From Salipiger mangrovisoli (GTDB lineage Bacteria > Pseudomonadota > Alphaproteobacteria > Rhodobacterales > Rhodobacteraceae): 64,000 bases of DNA. Location: contig NZ_JADFFK010000016.1 in NCBI RefSeq assembly GCF_015223355.1, positions 62,001 through 126,000 of the forward strand. Reading direction: 5' to 3'. Below the pieces are notes generated by a model, which was not told the DNA's origin, searched no databases, and saw nothing but the letters and a program-made list of their open reading frames with translations. This document shows, piece after piece, positions 35,142 to 44,392 of the stretch; within the stretch, counting starts at the first letter, position 1; every line of letters starts with the position of its first letter. Position numbers and translations under genes: made by a program.

Positions 35142-37307
35142 TCAGCCGTAGAAGCTTCGGCCGGTGCGCGCCATCTCGGACAGCGTCTCGGGGCAGGCAA
35201 AGCGGCGGCCGTAACGCTCTGCCAGCTCTGCCGTACGTTCGGCGGCATAGGGGGCGCCGAGCATGTCGAGCCAGGAAAAGGGTCCGCCCGACCAGGGCGC
35301 GAAGCCCCAACCCAGCACCGCCCCCACGTCGCCCTCGCGCACGCCGGGCAGAACATGCCGCTCCAGCGCCCGCACCGCCTCGATCGCCTGCACGAAGAGC
35401 AGCCGATGCTGGAGCTCCAGAAGGTCCGGCTGCTCGGTGGCCACCGGCCATTCCGCGGCCAGCCCGTCCCACAACCCGAGGCGTCTGTCGCCCTCATAGG
35501 TATAGAAACCGGCACCGGACTTGCGTCCGAGACGCCCGAGATCCGCCATGCGTTCCAGCACCCCGTCCACATCCCCGTCGCGATAGGCGTCGCCCATCGC
35601 GACGCGGCTGGCCTGCGCGATCTTCAGCCCCAGGTCGATCGAGGTTTCGTCGATCAGCTGCAACGGTCCCAGCGGCATTCCGGCGAGCCGCGCGGCATTC
35701 TCGATCAGCGCCGGGGCCACGCCCTCGCGCAGCAGCCGCAGACCTTCGTTGAGATAGGGGATGATGCATCGGTTGGCGTAGAAGAAGCGCGCGTCGTTGA
35801 CCACGATCGGCGTCTTGCGGATCGCCCGCACGAAGTCCAGCGCCTTGGCCACGGCGCGCGGCCCGGTGCGGGCGCCCTTGATCACCTCGACCAGCATCAT
35901 CTTCTCGACCGGAGAGAAGAAGTGGATGCCAAGGAAATTCTCGGGCATCAGCGAGGCTTCGGACAGCTTGTTGATCGGAAGCGACGAGGTGTTGGTGGCG
36001 AAGATACAGCTTTCGGGCACGTGGCGCAGCGCCACGCGGGTGACCTCGGCCTTGACCTGAGGATCCTCGAAGACCGCCTCGATGATCATGTCGCAACCGG
36101 CCAGCGCGTCGAAGTCGGTGGTGGCGGTGAGCCGGTCCAGCACCGCCTGCTTCTGCGTCGCGCTGGTCTTGCCGCGCAGCACCTCCGCGTCGAGCGAGGC
36201 CTCGGCGCGGTCGCGGCCGCTGTCCGCCGCTTCCTGCGTGCGGTCGATCAGCACCACGGGGATCCCCGCCTGCGCCGCGACCAGCGCGATGCCCGCGCCC
36301 ATCATCCCGGCACCGAGCACGCCGAGCTTCTTCACGGTCTGCGGTGGCACGTCCCCGGGGCGGCCAGCGCCCTTGTCCAGCGCCTCCTTGCCGACGAAGA
36401 GCGTCCGGATCATCGCCGAGGAACTGGGGTCGAGCAGCACATGGGTGAACCAGCGCGCCTCGATCCTGAGGGCGGTATCGAAGGGCACCTGCGCCCCCTC
36501 GTAGACCGCCGAAAGCAGCGCCCTTACCGCCGGGTAGACGCCCTTGGTCTTGCCGGACACCATGGCCGAGGCCCCGACGAAAGTCATGAACCCCGCCGGG
36601 TGGTAGGGCCCGCCGCCGGGCAGCTTGTGGCCCTTGCGGTCCCAGGGCTTCACCAGATCCTCGGGCGCGGCACGCAGCACCCAGTCGCGGGCGGCACCCA
36701 GCGGATCCTCGGCGATCTCGTCGATCAGCCCGGCCTTCTGCGCGGCGTCCGGCGCCAGCACCCTGCCTTCGAGAAGATAGGGCGCCGCGCCCATGGCCCC
36801 GAACCTGCGCAGCAGCCGGGTGGTGCCGCCGGCACCGGGGAAAAGCCCCACCTTTATCTCGGGAAGGCCAATCCTCGCCTTTGGCTCCGGCGCGGCGAAG
36901 ATGCGGTGGCAGGCCAGCGCCAGCTCGTAGCCGAGCCCGAGCGCGGTACCGGGCAGCGCGCAGGCGATGGGCTTGCCGCCCCGGTTCTGCGCGTCCATCC
37001 CGGCGCGCTCGATCCGGCGCAGCACCGCGTGAAGGCGCATGATCCCGTCGAAGATGCCCTTTGCCGGATCGTCCCCCGCCGCCTCGCGCAGCGCGGCGAG
37101 CGTGTTGAGGTCCATGCCCCCGGCGAAGCTGCCGGGTTTGGCCGAGGTGATCACGATGCCGGTCACGGCGGGCTCGGCCAACGCGGCCTGCACCAGCGCG
37201 TCGAGCTGGCCGAGCGCCTCGAGGCTCATCACGTTCATCGATTTTCCGGGCGTGTCCCAGGTGATGGTGCAGACACCGCCCTCGGTGCTGGCTGAGAAAT
37301 CGCTCAT
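35142..37307 (-). CDS. 3-hydroxyacyl-CoA dehydrogenase/enoyl-CoA hydratase (FadJ/FadB-like)
   Basis: 721 residues, a bifunctional beta-oxidation enzyme. The crotonase domain (about 1-190) has NVMSLEALGQLDAL and TSAKPGSFAGGMDL. The NAD-binding domain near 310-490 begins LGVLGAGMMGAGIALVAAQAG; the C-terminal 3HCDH domain follows (NRCIIPYLNEG, GFAPWSGGPFSWLD). Its start overlaps the cupin stop (ATGA). The thiolase two genes upstream completes the cycle. FadJ and FadB cannot be told apart by eye. Confidence 0.95.
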   Translation of the reverse strand: MSDFSASTEGGVCTITWDTPGKSMNVMSLEALGQLDALVQAALAEPAVTGIVITSAKPGSFAGGMDLNTLAALREAAGDDPAKGIFDGIMRLHAVLRRIERAGMDAQNRGGKPIACALPGTALGLGYELALACHRIFAAPEPKARIGLPEIKVGLFPGAGGTTRLLRRFGAMGAAPYLLEGRVLAPDAAQKAGLIDEIAEDPLGAARDWVLRAAPEDLVKPWDRKGHKLPGGGPYHPAGFMTFVGASAMVSGKTKGVYPAVRALLSAVYEGAQVPFDTALRIEARWFTHVLLDPSSSAMIRTLFVGKEALDKGAGRPGDVPPQTVKKLGVLGAGMMGAGIALVAAQAGIPVVLIDRTQEAADSGRDRAEASLDAEVLRGKTSATQKQAVLDRLTATTDFDALAGCDMIIEAVFEDPQVKAEVTRVALRHVPESCIFATNTSSLPINKLSEASLMPENFLGIHFFSPVEKMMLVEVIKGARTGPRAVAKALDFVRAIRKTPIVVNDARFFYANRCIIPYLNEGLRLLREGVAPALIENAARLAGMPLGPLQLIDETSIDLGLKIAQASRVAMGDAYRDGDVDGVLERMADLGRLGRKSGAGFYTYEGDRRLGLWDGLAAEWPVATEQPDLLELQHRLLFVQAIEAVRALERHVLPGVREGDVGAVLGWGFAPWSGGPFSWLDMLGAPYAAERTAELAERYGRRFACPETLSEMARTGRSFYG

Positions 37308-37782
37308 GTTCCTTCCTCCCCATCGTGCCGACCCAGTTCCGAGCCGTCGCGGCGACGGTAGACCCGCGTCGCGCCATGGGTCTCGGTCACCAGGTCGTGG
37401 TCACTGTAGTGAATGACGTCCGCGCCGCTGCGCGTGCCGATCACCAGGTAGCGCGCCGGGGCGTCCGAGCGGTTCTCGAGCCGGTGGCCGATGCCTTGTC
37501 CGGCCGGCCAGCAGGCGCAGTCGCCGGGGCCCATTGGCAGGTCCTCGTCCTCGATCAGCACCAGGGTGCCGCTCAGCACGTAGACCATTTCGTCCTCGTG
37601 CTCGTGCCAGTGGCGCCAGCCCGAAGCGGAGCCGGGTGGCAGCTCTTCGATGAAGGCGCCGAACTGCGTCAGCCCGCCGGGGTCCGACAGCAGTTGCACG
37701 CCATAGGGGCCGGGGCCGTCGCCGAGCACGCGGTGGCGGCTCGAACGGTGGGTGGTGACGGGTTGCGGATCAAGCTTTGGCA

Positions 37783-37783
<1 letters not shown>
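37304..37783 (-). CDS. Cupin-domain protein
   Basis: 159 residues from ATG at 37783; a GTG one codon earlier overlaps the thiolase stop and is also possible. A single cupin barrel is indicated by WRHWHEHEDEMVYVLSGTL, which supplies likely His/Glu metal ligands, and the second motif PAGQGIGHRLEN. It is coupled on both sides in the fatty-acid oxidation cluster. Function is unknown; the class includes oxalate decarboxylase-like and regulatory proteins. Confidence 0.86.
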
Positions 37784-38994
<1,211 letters not shown>

Positions 38995-39045
38995 GGCTCC
39001 TCCTTCCATGTCGCGCGGGCTGGGTGCCGGGAGCCCGGCGTCCGG

Positions 39046-39684
39046 TCAAACCCGGTCGGCTGGCGAGCCCGGCATCAGATCGTAGGGGTGTTTCCAGCCC
39101 GGCAGCGCCTCGATCCCCGCGAGCCAGCGGTCGATATTCGGCCAGTCGGCGCGGGTGAAGCCGAAGGGCTCGGGATAGTAGAGATAGCCGCAGCAGCAGA
39201 AGTCCGCGTGGGTCGGTCCGTCGCCGACCATCCAGGCGCGCCCGTCGAGGTGGGCGTTCAGCACCTCATAGGCCGATTTCAGCCGCGCCTGCGTGAAGGC
39301 GATGACTTCGGCCGGGCGCTTCTCCGGCGGCAGGAAATTCATCAGGAACCGCGTCATCCCGGCCTGGCTGCTGAGCTTGTGGTTGTCCCAGAACTGCCAG
39401 CGCAGCACCTCACGCGCCTCGGCTGTGGTGGCGCCGCCGAACTTGCCGGTCTTCTCGGTGATATAGTGCTGGATCACCCCCGACTGGCTCAGCGTGACCG
39501 CGCCATCCACCAGCACCGGCACTTCGCCCATCTCGTTGACCTGGGAGCGATATTCGGGAGCGCGGGTGGCACCGGCAAAGAAATCCACTTTCACGGGTTC
39601 CCAGTCGAGACCCGAAAGATGCAGCGGCAAGGCCGCCTTGTAGGCATTGCCGGATTCTCCGAAACAATAGAGCTTGATGGTCAT
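39046..39684 (-). CDS. Glutathione S-transferase family protein
   Basis: 212 residues. Thioredoxin-like N-terminal domain (KLYCFGESGNAYKAALPLHL; NEMGEVPVLVDG with the cis-Pro, then LSQSGVIQHYI) and an all-helical C-terminal domain. It lies 51 bp upstream of the thiolase start on the same strand, so it is probably part of the fatty-acid operon. The substrate is unknown. Confidence 0.9.
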   Translation of the reverse strand: MTIKLYCFGESGNAYKAALPLHLSGLDWEPVKVDFFAGATRAPEYRSQVNEMGEVPVLVDGAVTLSQSGVIQHYITEKTGKFGGATTAEAREVLRWQFWDNHKLSSQAGMTRFLMNFLPPEKRPAEVIAFTQARLKSAYEVLNAHLDGRAWMVGDGPTHADFCCCGYLYYPEPFGFTRADWPNIDRWLAGIEALPGWKHPYDLMPGSPADRV

Positions 39685-39724
39685 GCGCGAGGTCTTTCCC
39701 TGTAACTTGTGGTGCGGAGCGCCG

Positions 39725-39777
39725 CGGGGGCTTCGCGCCCCCGCACCCCCGCGGGATATTTGAACCTAGAAGAAAGC
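39725..39777 (+). repeat. Dispersed element copy F, left arm of an inverted pair
   Basis: CGGGGGCTTCGCGCCCCCG hairpin, CACCCCCGCGGGATATTTGA and CCTAGAAGAAAGC. It matches copy G at 39998-40050, read on the other strand, nearly base for base apart from about five differences. Together they bound a 220-bp hairpin-rich segment. Confidence 0.75.
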
Positions 39778-39997
39778 AACTTCGGTGTTGGTTGTAACCT
39801 GTTCTTAACCATGGTGCGGAAAGACTGTCCCCGCGGTACAGGCTGGGAAGCCGATGACCGCCCTAGGAGAAACCCCGCCGCCAAGCCGGCCGCTTTTTCA
39901 GGCGGGCAAGGCGGCGGGGCGGACCGAGTGCAGTCCCGAGAACCCCGGCGCCAGAAGTCGCAAGGGATCTTGGCGCGGACACGATGTGCGGTCCGCC
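39778..39997. ncRNA. Candidate structured RNA or cassette between inverted elements
   Basis: 220 bp without a credible gene. Two foldings are clear. First, GCGGT (39833-39837) pairs with ACCGC (39857-39861) and encloses GGCT-GGGA-AGCC (39841-39852). Second, CCCCGCCGCC (39873-39882) pairs perfectly with GGCGGCGGGG (39910-39919); on the minus strand the latter hairpin is followed by TTTCTCC. A GGTTGTAACC palindrome lies at 39790-39799. It may be a small RNA, a leader or terminator of the flanking minus-strand genes, or a miniature mobile unit. Confidence 0.4.
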
Positions 39998-40050
39998 GCG
40001 TTCTTCTAGGCAGAAATATCCCGCGGGGGTCCGGGGGCGCGAAGCCCCCG
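39998..40050 (-). repeat. Dispersed element copy G, right arm of an inverted pair
   Basis: Reverse complement of copy F: the minus strand reads CGGGGGCTTCGCGCCCCCGG, ACCCCCGCGGGATATTTC and TGCCTAGAAGAACGC. It lies about 60 bases after the 70-residue gene stop. Confidence 0.75.
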
Positions 40051-40108
40051 GTCCTTTGCCGGTTCCTTGGCCGCTCGCCCGAAGGACGCATCAGGGACGG
40101 CGCGGGTC

Positions 40109-40321
40109 TCATCGCTTGCGCGCCTCCAGATCCGCATTGAACAGCCTTAGCCGGTGTGCCAGCACCTCGCTGTCGGTCACGCTGTCGAAATTCTCGAACA
40201 GGAAGGACAGCGCCTCGCCTTCGTCGAGTCCCGCCGCCGCCGCGAAGCCCCGCAGTCCGCGATACCCATCCTCGGTCATGGCAACCGAGAAGCGGCGGGT
40301 GAGACGAAAGCGCTTGGCCAT
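40109..40321 (-). CDS. Small protein in the fatty-acid oxidation cluster
   Basis: 70 residues, basic at both ends (MAKRFRLTRRFSVAMTEDGY; NADLEARKR). The predicted short strand plus two helices are reminiscent of a ribbon-helix-helix DNA-binding fold, but this is weak. It sits 35 bases downstream of the acyl-CoA dehydrogenase on the same strand. No named family recognised. Confidence 0.65.
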   Translation of the reverse strand: MAKRFRLTRRFSVAMTEDGYRGLRGFAAAAGLDEGEALSFLFENFDSVTDSEVLAHRLRLFNADLEARKR

Positions 40322-40356
40322 GGGCGGCTCCTTTGCGGCGTGTCGGGCTCAGGGTT

Positions 40357-42162
40357 TCATTCCGCGGCCCCGGCGTCCAGCGGCAAAGCGGCCACGGCTC
40401 CGGCCTCGATGCGGGCGAGATGGAGCGCGGTCGCGGGCAACTGGCGGGACATGTAGTGCCGCCCGGCATCGAGTTTGGCACGGCGCGCGGGCTCGGGCAG
40501 GGAGGCGGCGGCGCGGGCCATGCGGGCCCACATGTAGCCCAGGCAGACATGGCCGAAGAGATGCAGGAAATCGCTTGCCCCGGACAGCGCTGCCTCGGGG
40601 TCGCCGGCGCCGAAGGCCTGAAGTCGCAGCAGGGCGGACTGCAGGTCCTCCAGCGCGCGGCGCAGCGGAGCAAGGAAGATCTCGTCGAGCGCCTCGGTGG
40701 CGTCGGGCTCGTTGGCAAGGCGGTTCATCTCGTCAAGCAGGGCGAGCATCGCCGCACCGCCGTTCGCGCCGAGCTTGCGGGCGACGAGGTCCAGCGCCTG
40801 CACGCCATTGGTGCCCTCGTAGATGGTGGTCACCCGCGCATCGCGAAGGATTTGCGACAGGCCCATCTCCTCGATGTAGCCCGCGCCGCCCAACACCTGC
40901 TGCGCCGCCAGGCAGCAGTCCACGCCTTTGTCTGACAGAAATCCCTTGATCACCGGCGTCACCAGCGACAGCCGCGCGGCGGCGGCGGCATCGCCGGCGC
41001 GGGCGCTGTCGACAAGCTGTGCCCCCCAGAGCGTCAGCGCGCGGGCGCCTTCGGTGAACCCCCGGATGTCGAGCAGCATCCGCCGCACGTCGGGGTGCAC
41101 GAGGATCGGGTCAGCGGCGGCGTCCGGGCGGGCAGGGGCCCCTGGGGCGCGGCCCTGCGTGCGGCTGCGGGCGAAAGCGAGCGCGCCCTGAAGCGCGCGG
41201 TCCGCCTGGGCATAGCCCTGCAGCCCGACGCTGATCCGTTCCTCGTTCATCATGGTGAACATCGCCGCGAGGCCCTGATGCGGGGCGCCCAGAAGCTCGG
41301 CCTCGGCCCCGTCATAGACCATCTCGCAGGTGGCATTGCCGTGAAGGCCCATCTTCGCCTCGATCCGTGCGGCGCGGAGCGCATTGCGCGCGCCGGGGCT
41401 GCCGTCTGCAGCGGGCAGGCGCTTGGGGGCGATGAAAAGCGACAGGCCCCTCACCCCCTCGGGGGCAAAGGGCAGCCGGGCGAGGACGAGGTGGAGAATG
41501 TTCTCGGCAAGCTCGTGCTCGCCCGCCGAAATGAAGATCTTGGTGCCGTAGAGCCGGAAGCGCCCCGCGCTGTCGGGGATCGCTTCGGCGCGGGTGCGGA
41601 TGAGCCCGAGGTCGGTGCCGCATTGCGGCTCGGTCAGGTTCATCGTGCCGGTCCAGCGGCAATTGGCGAGCTTTGGAAGGTAGAGAGCCTTTTGGGCCTC
41701 GCTGCCGTGCGCGGCGATGGCACCATAGGCCCCATGGGTCAGGCCGGCGTGGATGTGGAAGGCCATGTTGGCGGCAGAGAGGATCTCTCCGACGGCGCAG
41801 TGCAGCATGTGCGGCAAACCCTGTCCGCCATGTTCGGGCGCGCAGTCGAGCCCGTACCAGCCGCCGGCGCAGACCTCGGCAAAGGCTTCGGGGAAGCCCT
41901 CGGGGCTGCGGACAACGCCGTTCTCGAGCCGACAGCCCTGCAGGTCGCCGGTGCGGTTGAGCGGCGCGAGGCGCGCTTCGGCAAGCCGCGCGACCTCGGT
42001 GAGGATCGCGGCGCAGGCGGTGCGGTCCAGAGAATCAAAATCGCCCCGGTCGATCTGCAGCACGTCGCAAAGGACGAAGAGCAGATCCGCGACCGGGGCG
42101 GTATATTCGGGCATTGCGCCCTGGGGTGCACCCTGGGGTGCGCCATGTGCTGCGCCTGGCAT
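40357..42162 (-). CDS. Acyl-CoA dehydrogenase with C-terminal extension
   Basis: 601 residues. It introduces the first double bond of acyl-CoA with FAD. Features are TMNLTEPQCGTDLGLIRT, GTKIFISAGEHELAEN, MGLHGNATCEM and the likely catalytic-base region TIYEGTNGVQALDLV. The C-terminal domain beyond about 470 is that of the long DmdC/AcdA-like class. ATG at 42162 is chosen for its strong AGAGGAGG site; the family-like start MPEYTAPVADL at 42114 lacks one. The 16 added residues contain GAPQGAPQGA from a short direct repeat. Confidence 0.92.
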   Translation of the reverse strand: MPGAAHGAPQGAPQGAMPEYTAPVADLLFVLCDVLQIDRGDFDSLDRTACAAILTEVARLAEARLAPLNRTGDLQGCRLENGVVRSPEGFPEAFAEVCAGGWYGLDCAPEHGGQGLPHMLHCAVGEILSAANMAFHIHAGLTHGAYGAIAAHGSEAQKALYLPKLANCRWTGTMNLTEPQCGTDLGLIRTRAEAIPDSAGRFRLYGTKIFISAGEHELAENILHLVLARLPFAPEGVRGLSLFIAPKRLPAADGSPGARNALRAARIEAKMGLHGNATCEMVYDGAEAELLGAPHQGLAAMFTMMNEERISVGLQGYAQADRALQGALAFARSRTQGRAPGAPARPDAAADPILVHPDVRRMLLDIRGFTEGARALTLWGAQLVDSARAGDAAAAARLSLVTPVIKGFLSDKGVDCCLAAQQVLGGAGYIEEMGLSQILRDARVTTIYEGTNGVQALDLVARKLGANGGAAMLALLDEMNRLANEPDATEALDEIFLAPLRRALEDLQSALLRLQAFGAGDPEAALSGASDFLHLFGHVCLGYMWARMARAAASLPEPARRAKLDAGRHYMSRQLPATALHLARIEAGAVAALPLDAGAAE

Positions 42163-42211
42163 GGGGCCTCCTCTCCCGTCCGCCAAGACCTGCCGAGATC
42201 CGAATGCCGGA

Positions 42212-42607
42212 TCAGCCGGCCTTGCGCTCGAGCTCGCGGAGCATCTGTTCGCCCCATGCAAGCTGTTCTTTCAGTTCCTCGATCGCCATGGTCAGATCAT
42301 CGCGCTGACGGATCATGTCGGCAAGACGTTCTTGGCCGATCTCGTGGCTGCGCGTGATCTGGGTGCGCTGCTGGTCACCCTTGTCATAAAGCTCCAGGAG
42401 CTGGCGGATCTCTTCGAGGCTGAAGCCGAAGCGCTTGCCGCGCAGGATCAGTTTCAGCCGGGCCCGGTCGCGCCGGGTGAAGAGGCGCTTCTGCCCTTCG
42501 CGGATGGGAAAGAGCAGTTCTTTCTGCTCGTAGAAACGGAGCGTCCGCGGCGTCACCTCGAAGAGGTCGCACATTTCGCGGATCGTCATCAACTGGTCGT
42601 CACTCAT
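42212..42607 (-). CDS. MerR-family transcriptional regulator
   Basis: 131 residues. N-terminal winged helix-turn-helix MTIREMCDLFEVTPRTLRFYE, then RLKLILRGKRFGFSLEEIRQ and a C-terminal coiled coil (about 85-128). It has no effector-binding Cys cluster. It lies 49 bases upstream of the acyl-CoA dehydrogenase on the same strand and likely controls this fatty-acid operon, as MerR-type regulators of acyl-CoA degradation (for example LiuR) do elsewhere. Confidence 0.9.
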   Translation of the reverse strand: MSDDQLMTIREMCDLFEVTPRTLRFYEQKELLFPIREGQKRLFTRRDRARLKLILRGKRFGFSLEEIRQLLELYDKGDQQRTQITRSHEIGQERLADMIRQRDDLTMAIEELKEQLAWGEQMLRELERKAG

Positions 42608-42866
42608 GTCAGGTCTTCTACCTCACTTCGCGTCAAGATGACGGGTCACCTGCGCCTTTGGAGCGACTCCTACAACTGCCCCCTATCCTTTTGAGACTCG
42701 GACGCGGCGTCATTTGTCAATTTACGTAACATCATTAAGCGTCACGCGATGGCGCGAAGAATTTTCTTTCTCTGGTTGCGAGCCGGTTCGGCATGCAGAG
42801 CGCGGAATGTATGCCGCCGGGTACGGAACCAAAGCGGTTTCAGCCGCAAGAGGCCACTGATTCGGC
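42608..42866. promoter_or_regulatory. Region between the two MerR genes
   Basis: 259 bp. TTACGTAA, a perfect 8-bp palindrome, lies at 42722-42729. TTGACG followed by GCGAAGTGAGGT lies close to the first MerR start (minus strand, about 42620-42635). These are candidate promoter or operator parts of the fatty-acid operon. Box assignments are not certain. Confidence 0.45.
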
Positions 42867-43238
42867 CTAATCCCCGAGTTGCTTGAGGGTCAGATCCCGA
42901 AGCGCTTTGAGCTCCTCGATCGCCGCATCGAGCTGCCGACGCTGCTCCCCGAGCTGCACCAGCTGGCGATCTGCCATCTCGACCCAGGTGCGCATCTGCG
43001 CCCCGGTGCCCTCGCTCTCGTACATCTGGAGCCATTGCCGGATCTCTTCGAGCTGGAAGCCGAACTTCCGGCCGCGCAGGATCAGCGTCATGCGCGCCAC
43101 CTCGCGCGGGCCATACCAGCGCGAGCGCCCCTCTCGTTCGGGGTTGAGCAGTTCGATATATTCGTAATAGCGCAAGGTTCGCGGGGTCACATCGAACCGC
43201 GCGCACATTTCCTTGAAGCTGAGACGTGTCTCGCTCAT
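42867..43238 (-). CDS. Second MerR-family transcriptional regulator
   Basis: 123 residues. The same architecture as the MerR protein at 42212: LSFKEMCARFDVTPRTLRYYE, then TLILRGRKFGFQLEEIRQW and a C-terminal coiled coil. The two are clearly paralogues, differing most in the wing and dimer segment. ATG at 43238 is chosen because the frame's upstream extension is unlike the family. It is divergent from the thioesterase pair, so it may control both sides. Confidence 0.88.
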   Translation of the reverse strand: MSETRLSFKEMCARFDVTPRTLRYYEYIELLNPEREGRSRWYGPREVARMTLILRGRKFGFQLEEIRQWLQMYESEGTGAQMRTWVEMADRQLVQLGEQRRQLDAAIEELKALRDLTLKQLGD

Positions 43239-43354
43239 GGGCCCTCCTGACGTAGCGAAAGGTAATGCGGCACCGCGGCAAGGGCAATGGCTGCCCGGCT
43301 TGCGGTGCGCGGGCTCTCGCCGCATAAAGGCGTGAGACAGAAAGGGATATTGGC

Positions 43355-43819
43355 ATGTCCACGGATGCGGTCGCCGGGTTCGACCCCGCGCTCTCGGAAG
43401 AGTTGATCCTGCGGCTGCCGCAGGCACGGGCCCTGGGGCTCAAGATCGCCAGTTTCGGCGGCGGTCGAGCCGAGATTCATATGCCTTTCGCCGAGCACCT
43501 CGTGGGCGACCCGAAAACCGGGGTGATCCACGGCGGCGCGGTCTCGACGCTGATGGACACCTGTGGCGGTGCCTCGGTCATGGCGCATCCCCTGGTCGAG
43601 GGGCACACGGCGACCATCAGCCTGCGCATCGACTATCTGCGTGCGGCGACGCCGGGGCAGGGGATCACCGCCCGCGCCGAATGTCATCACGTGACCCGCT
43701 CCGTCGCCTTCGTGCGCGCGGTGGCGCTGGACGAGGACGAGACGCGCCCGGTCGCCATGGCCACCGGCACATTCACCGTGCCGCAGCTCCGCGAGAGCGA
43801 TGCGGAGGGCGCGGCATGA
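43355..43819 (+). CDS. PaaI-family hot-dog thioesterase (first of pair)
   Basis: 154 residues. The single hot-dog domain has VIHGGAVSTLMDTCGG, the helix carrying the catalytic acid in this family, and ATISLRIDYLRAATPGQ. It probably hydrolyses small or aryl acyl-CoAs. Its stop overlaps the next thioesterase start (ATGA), so the two are co-translated and could form a heteromer. Located 116 bp from the divergent MerR gene. Confidence 0.9.
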   Translation: MSTDAVAGFDPALSEELILRLPQARALGLKIASFGGGRAEIHMPFAEHLVGDPKTGVIHGGAVSTLMDTCGGASVMAHPLVEGHTATISLRIDYLRAATPGQGITARAECHHVTRSVAFVRAVALDEDETRPVAMATGTFTVPQLRESDAEGAA

Positions 43820-44325
43820 GCCTTCGCAAGCCCGAGCCGGTGCAGGTCGTCAAGCAGCGCCGCGATCTTGCCCTGCGCGCCTTGGCAGAAGGCGTTCCCT
43901 ACGTGAATTTCCTCGGCATCACCTTCGACCGCCGCGGCGACGAGCTGACCGGCGTGCTGAACTTCGACGAGAAGCTGATCGGCAATCCCGATCTGCCGGC
44001 GCTGCACGGCGGGGTGACCGCCGCCTTCCTAGAGGTGACCTCGATCATCACATTGAGCTGGATGTCCCTCTGGGACGAGGTGGAATCCGGGCGGCTGGAT
44101 CTTGCATCGCTGGAACAGGGGCGCCTGCCGCGTCTGCCCAAGACCATCGATTTCGCCATCGACTACCTGCGCCCCGGCCTGCCGCGCGATGCCTATGCCC
44201 GTGCGAGGGTCACCCGATCGGGGCGGCGTTACGCCTCGGTCCACGCCGAGGCCTGGCAAGATAACCGCGACCGCCCCATCGTGCAGGCCGTGGGCCATTT
44301 CCTGATGCCTTCCGAGGAGCGGTGA
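43816..44325 (+). CDS. PaaI-family hot-dog thioesterase (second of pair)
   Basis: 169 residues. Hot-dog domain with ALHGGVTAAFLEVTS at the active-site helix and TIDFAIDYLRPGLPRDAYA. It is longer than its neighbour by an N-terminal helix and an insertion (DEVESGRLDLASLEQGRL). Four-base overlap with the first copy. Substrate unknown; CoA esters from the adjacent fatty-acid cluster are plausible. Confidence 0.87.
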   Translation: MSLRKPEPVQVVKQRRDLALRALAEGVPYVNFLGITFDRRGDELTGVLNFDEKLIGNPDLPALHGGVTAAFLEVTSIITLSWMSLWDEVESGRLDLASLEQGRLPRLPKTIDFAIDYLRPGLPRDAYARARVTRSGRRYASVHAEAWQDNRDRPIVQAVGHFLMPSEER

Positions 44326-44392
44326 GATCGCATCCGCAGACCGCAGCGCTCCGATCGACCCCGCGCCCCATGCGCACTATGCCCAAGTGACG

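Noticed and set aside
37147-37154. GTGATCAC inside the FadJ-like gene as an operator.
   Set aside because: Single site within coding DNA, no partner 20-21 bp away; treated as background, like the one at 49691.
39841-39919. Cobalamin or other named riboswitch in the 220-bp segment.
   Set aside because: GGGAAGCC and AGGAGA strings look faintly like a B12 box, but the order and spacing do not fit, and the downstream genes are not cobalamin genes.
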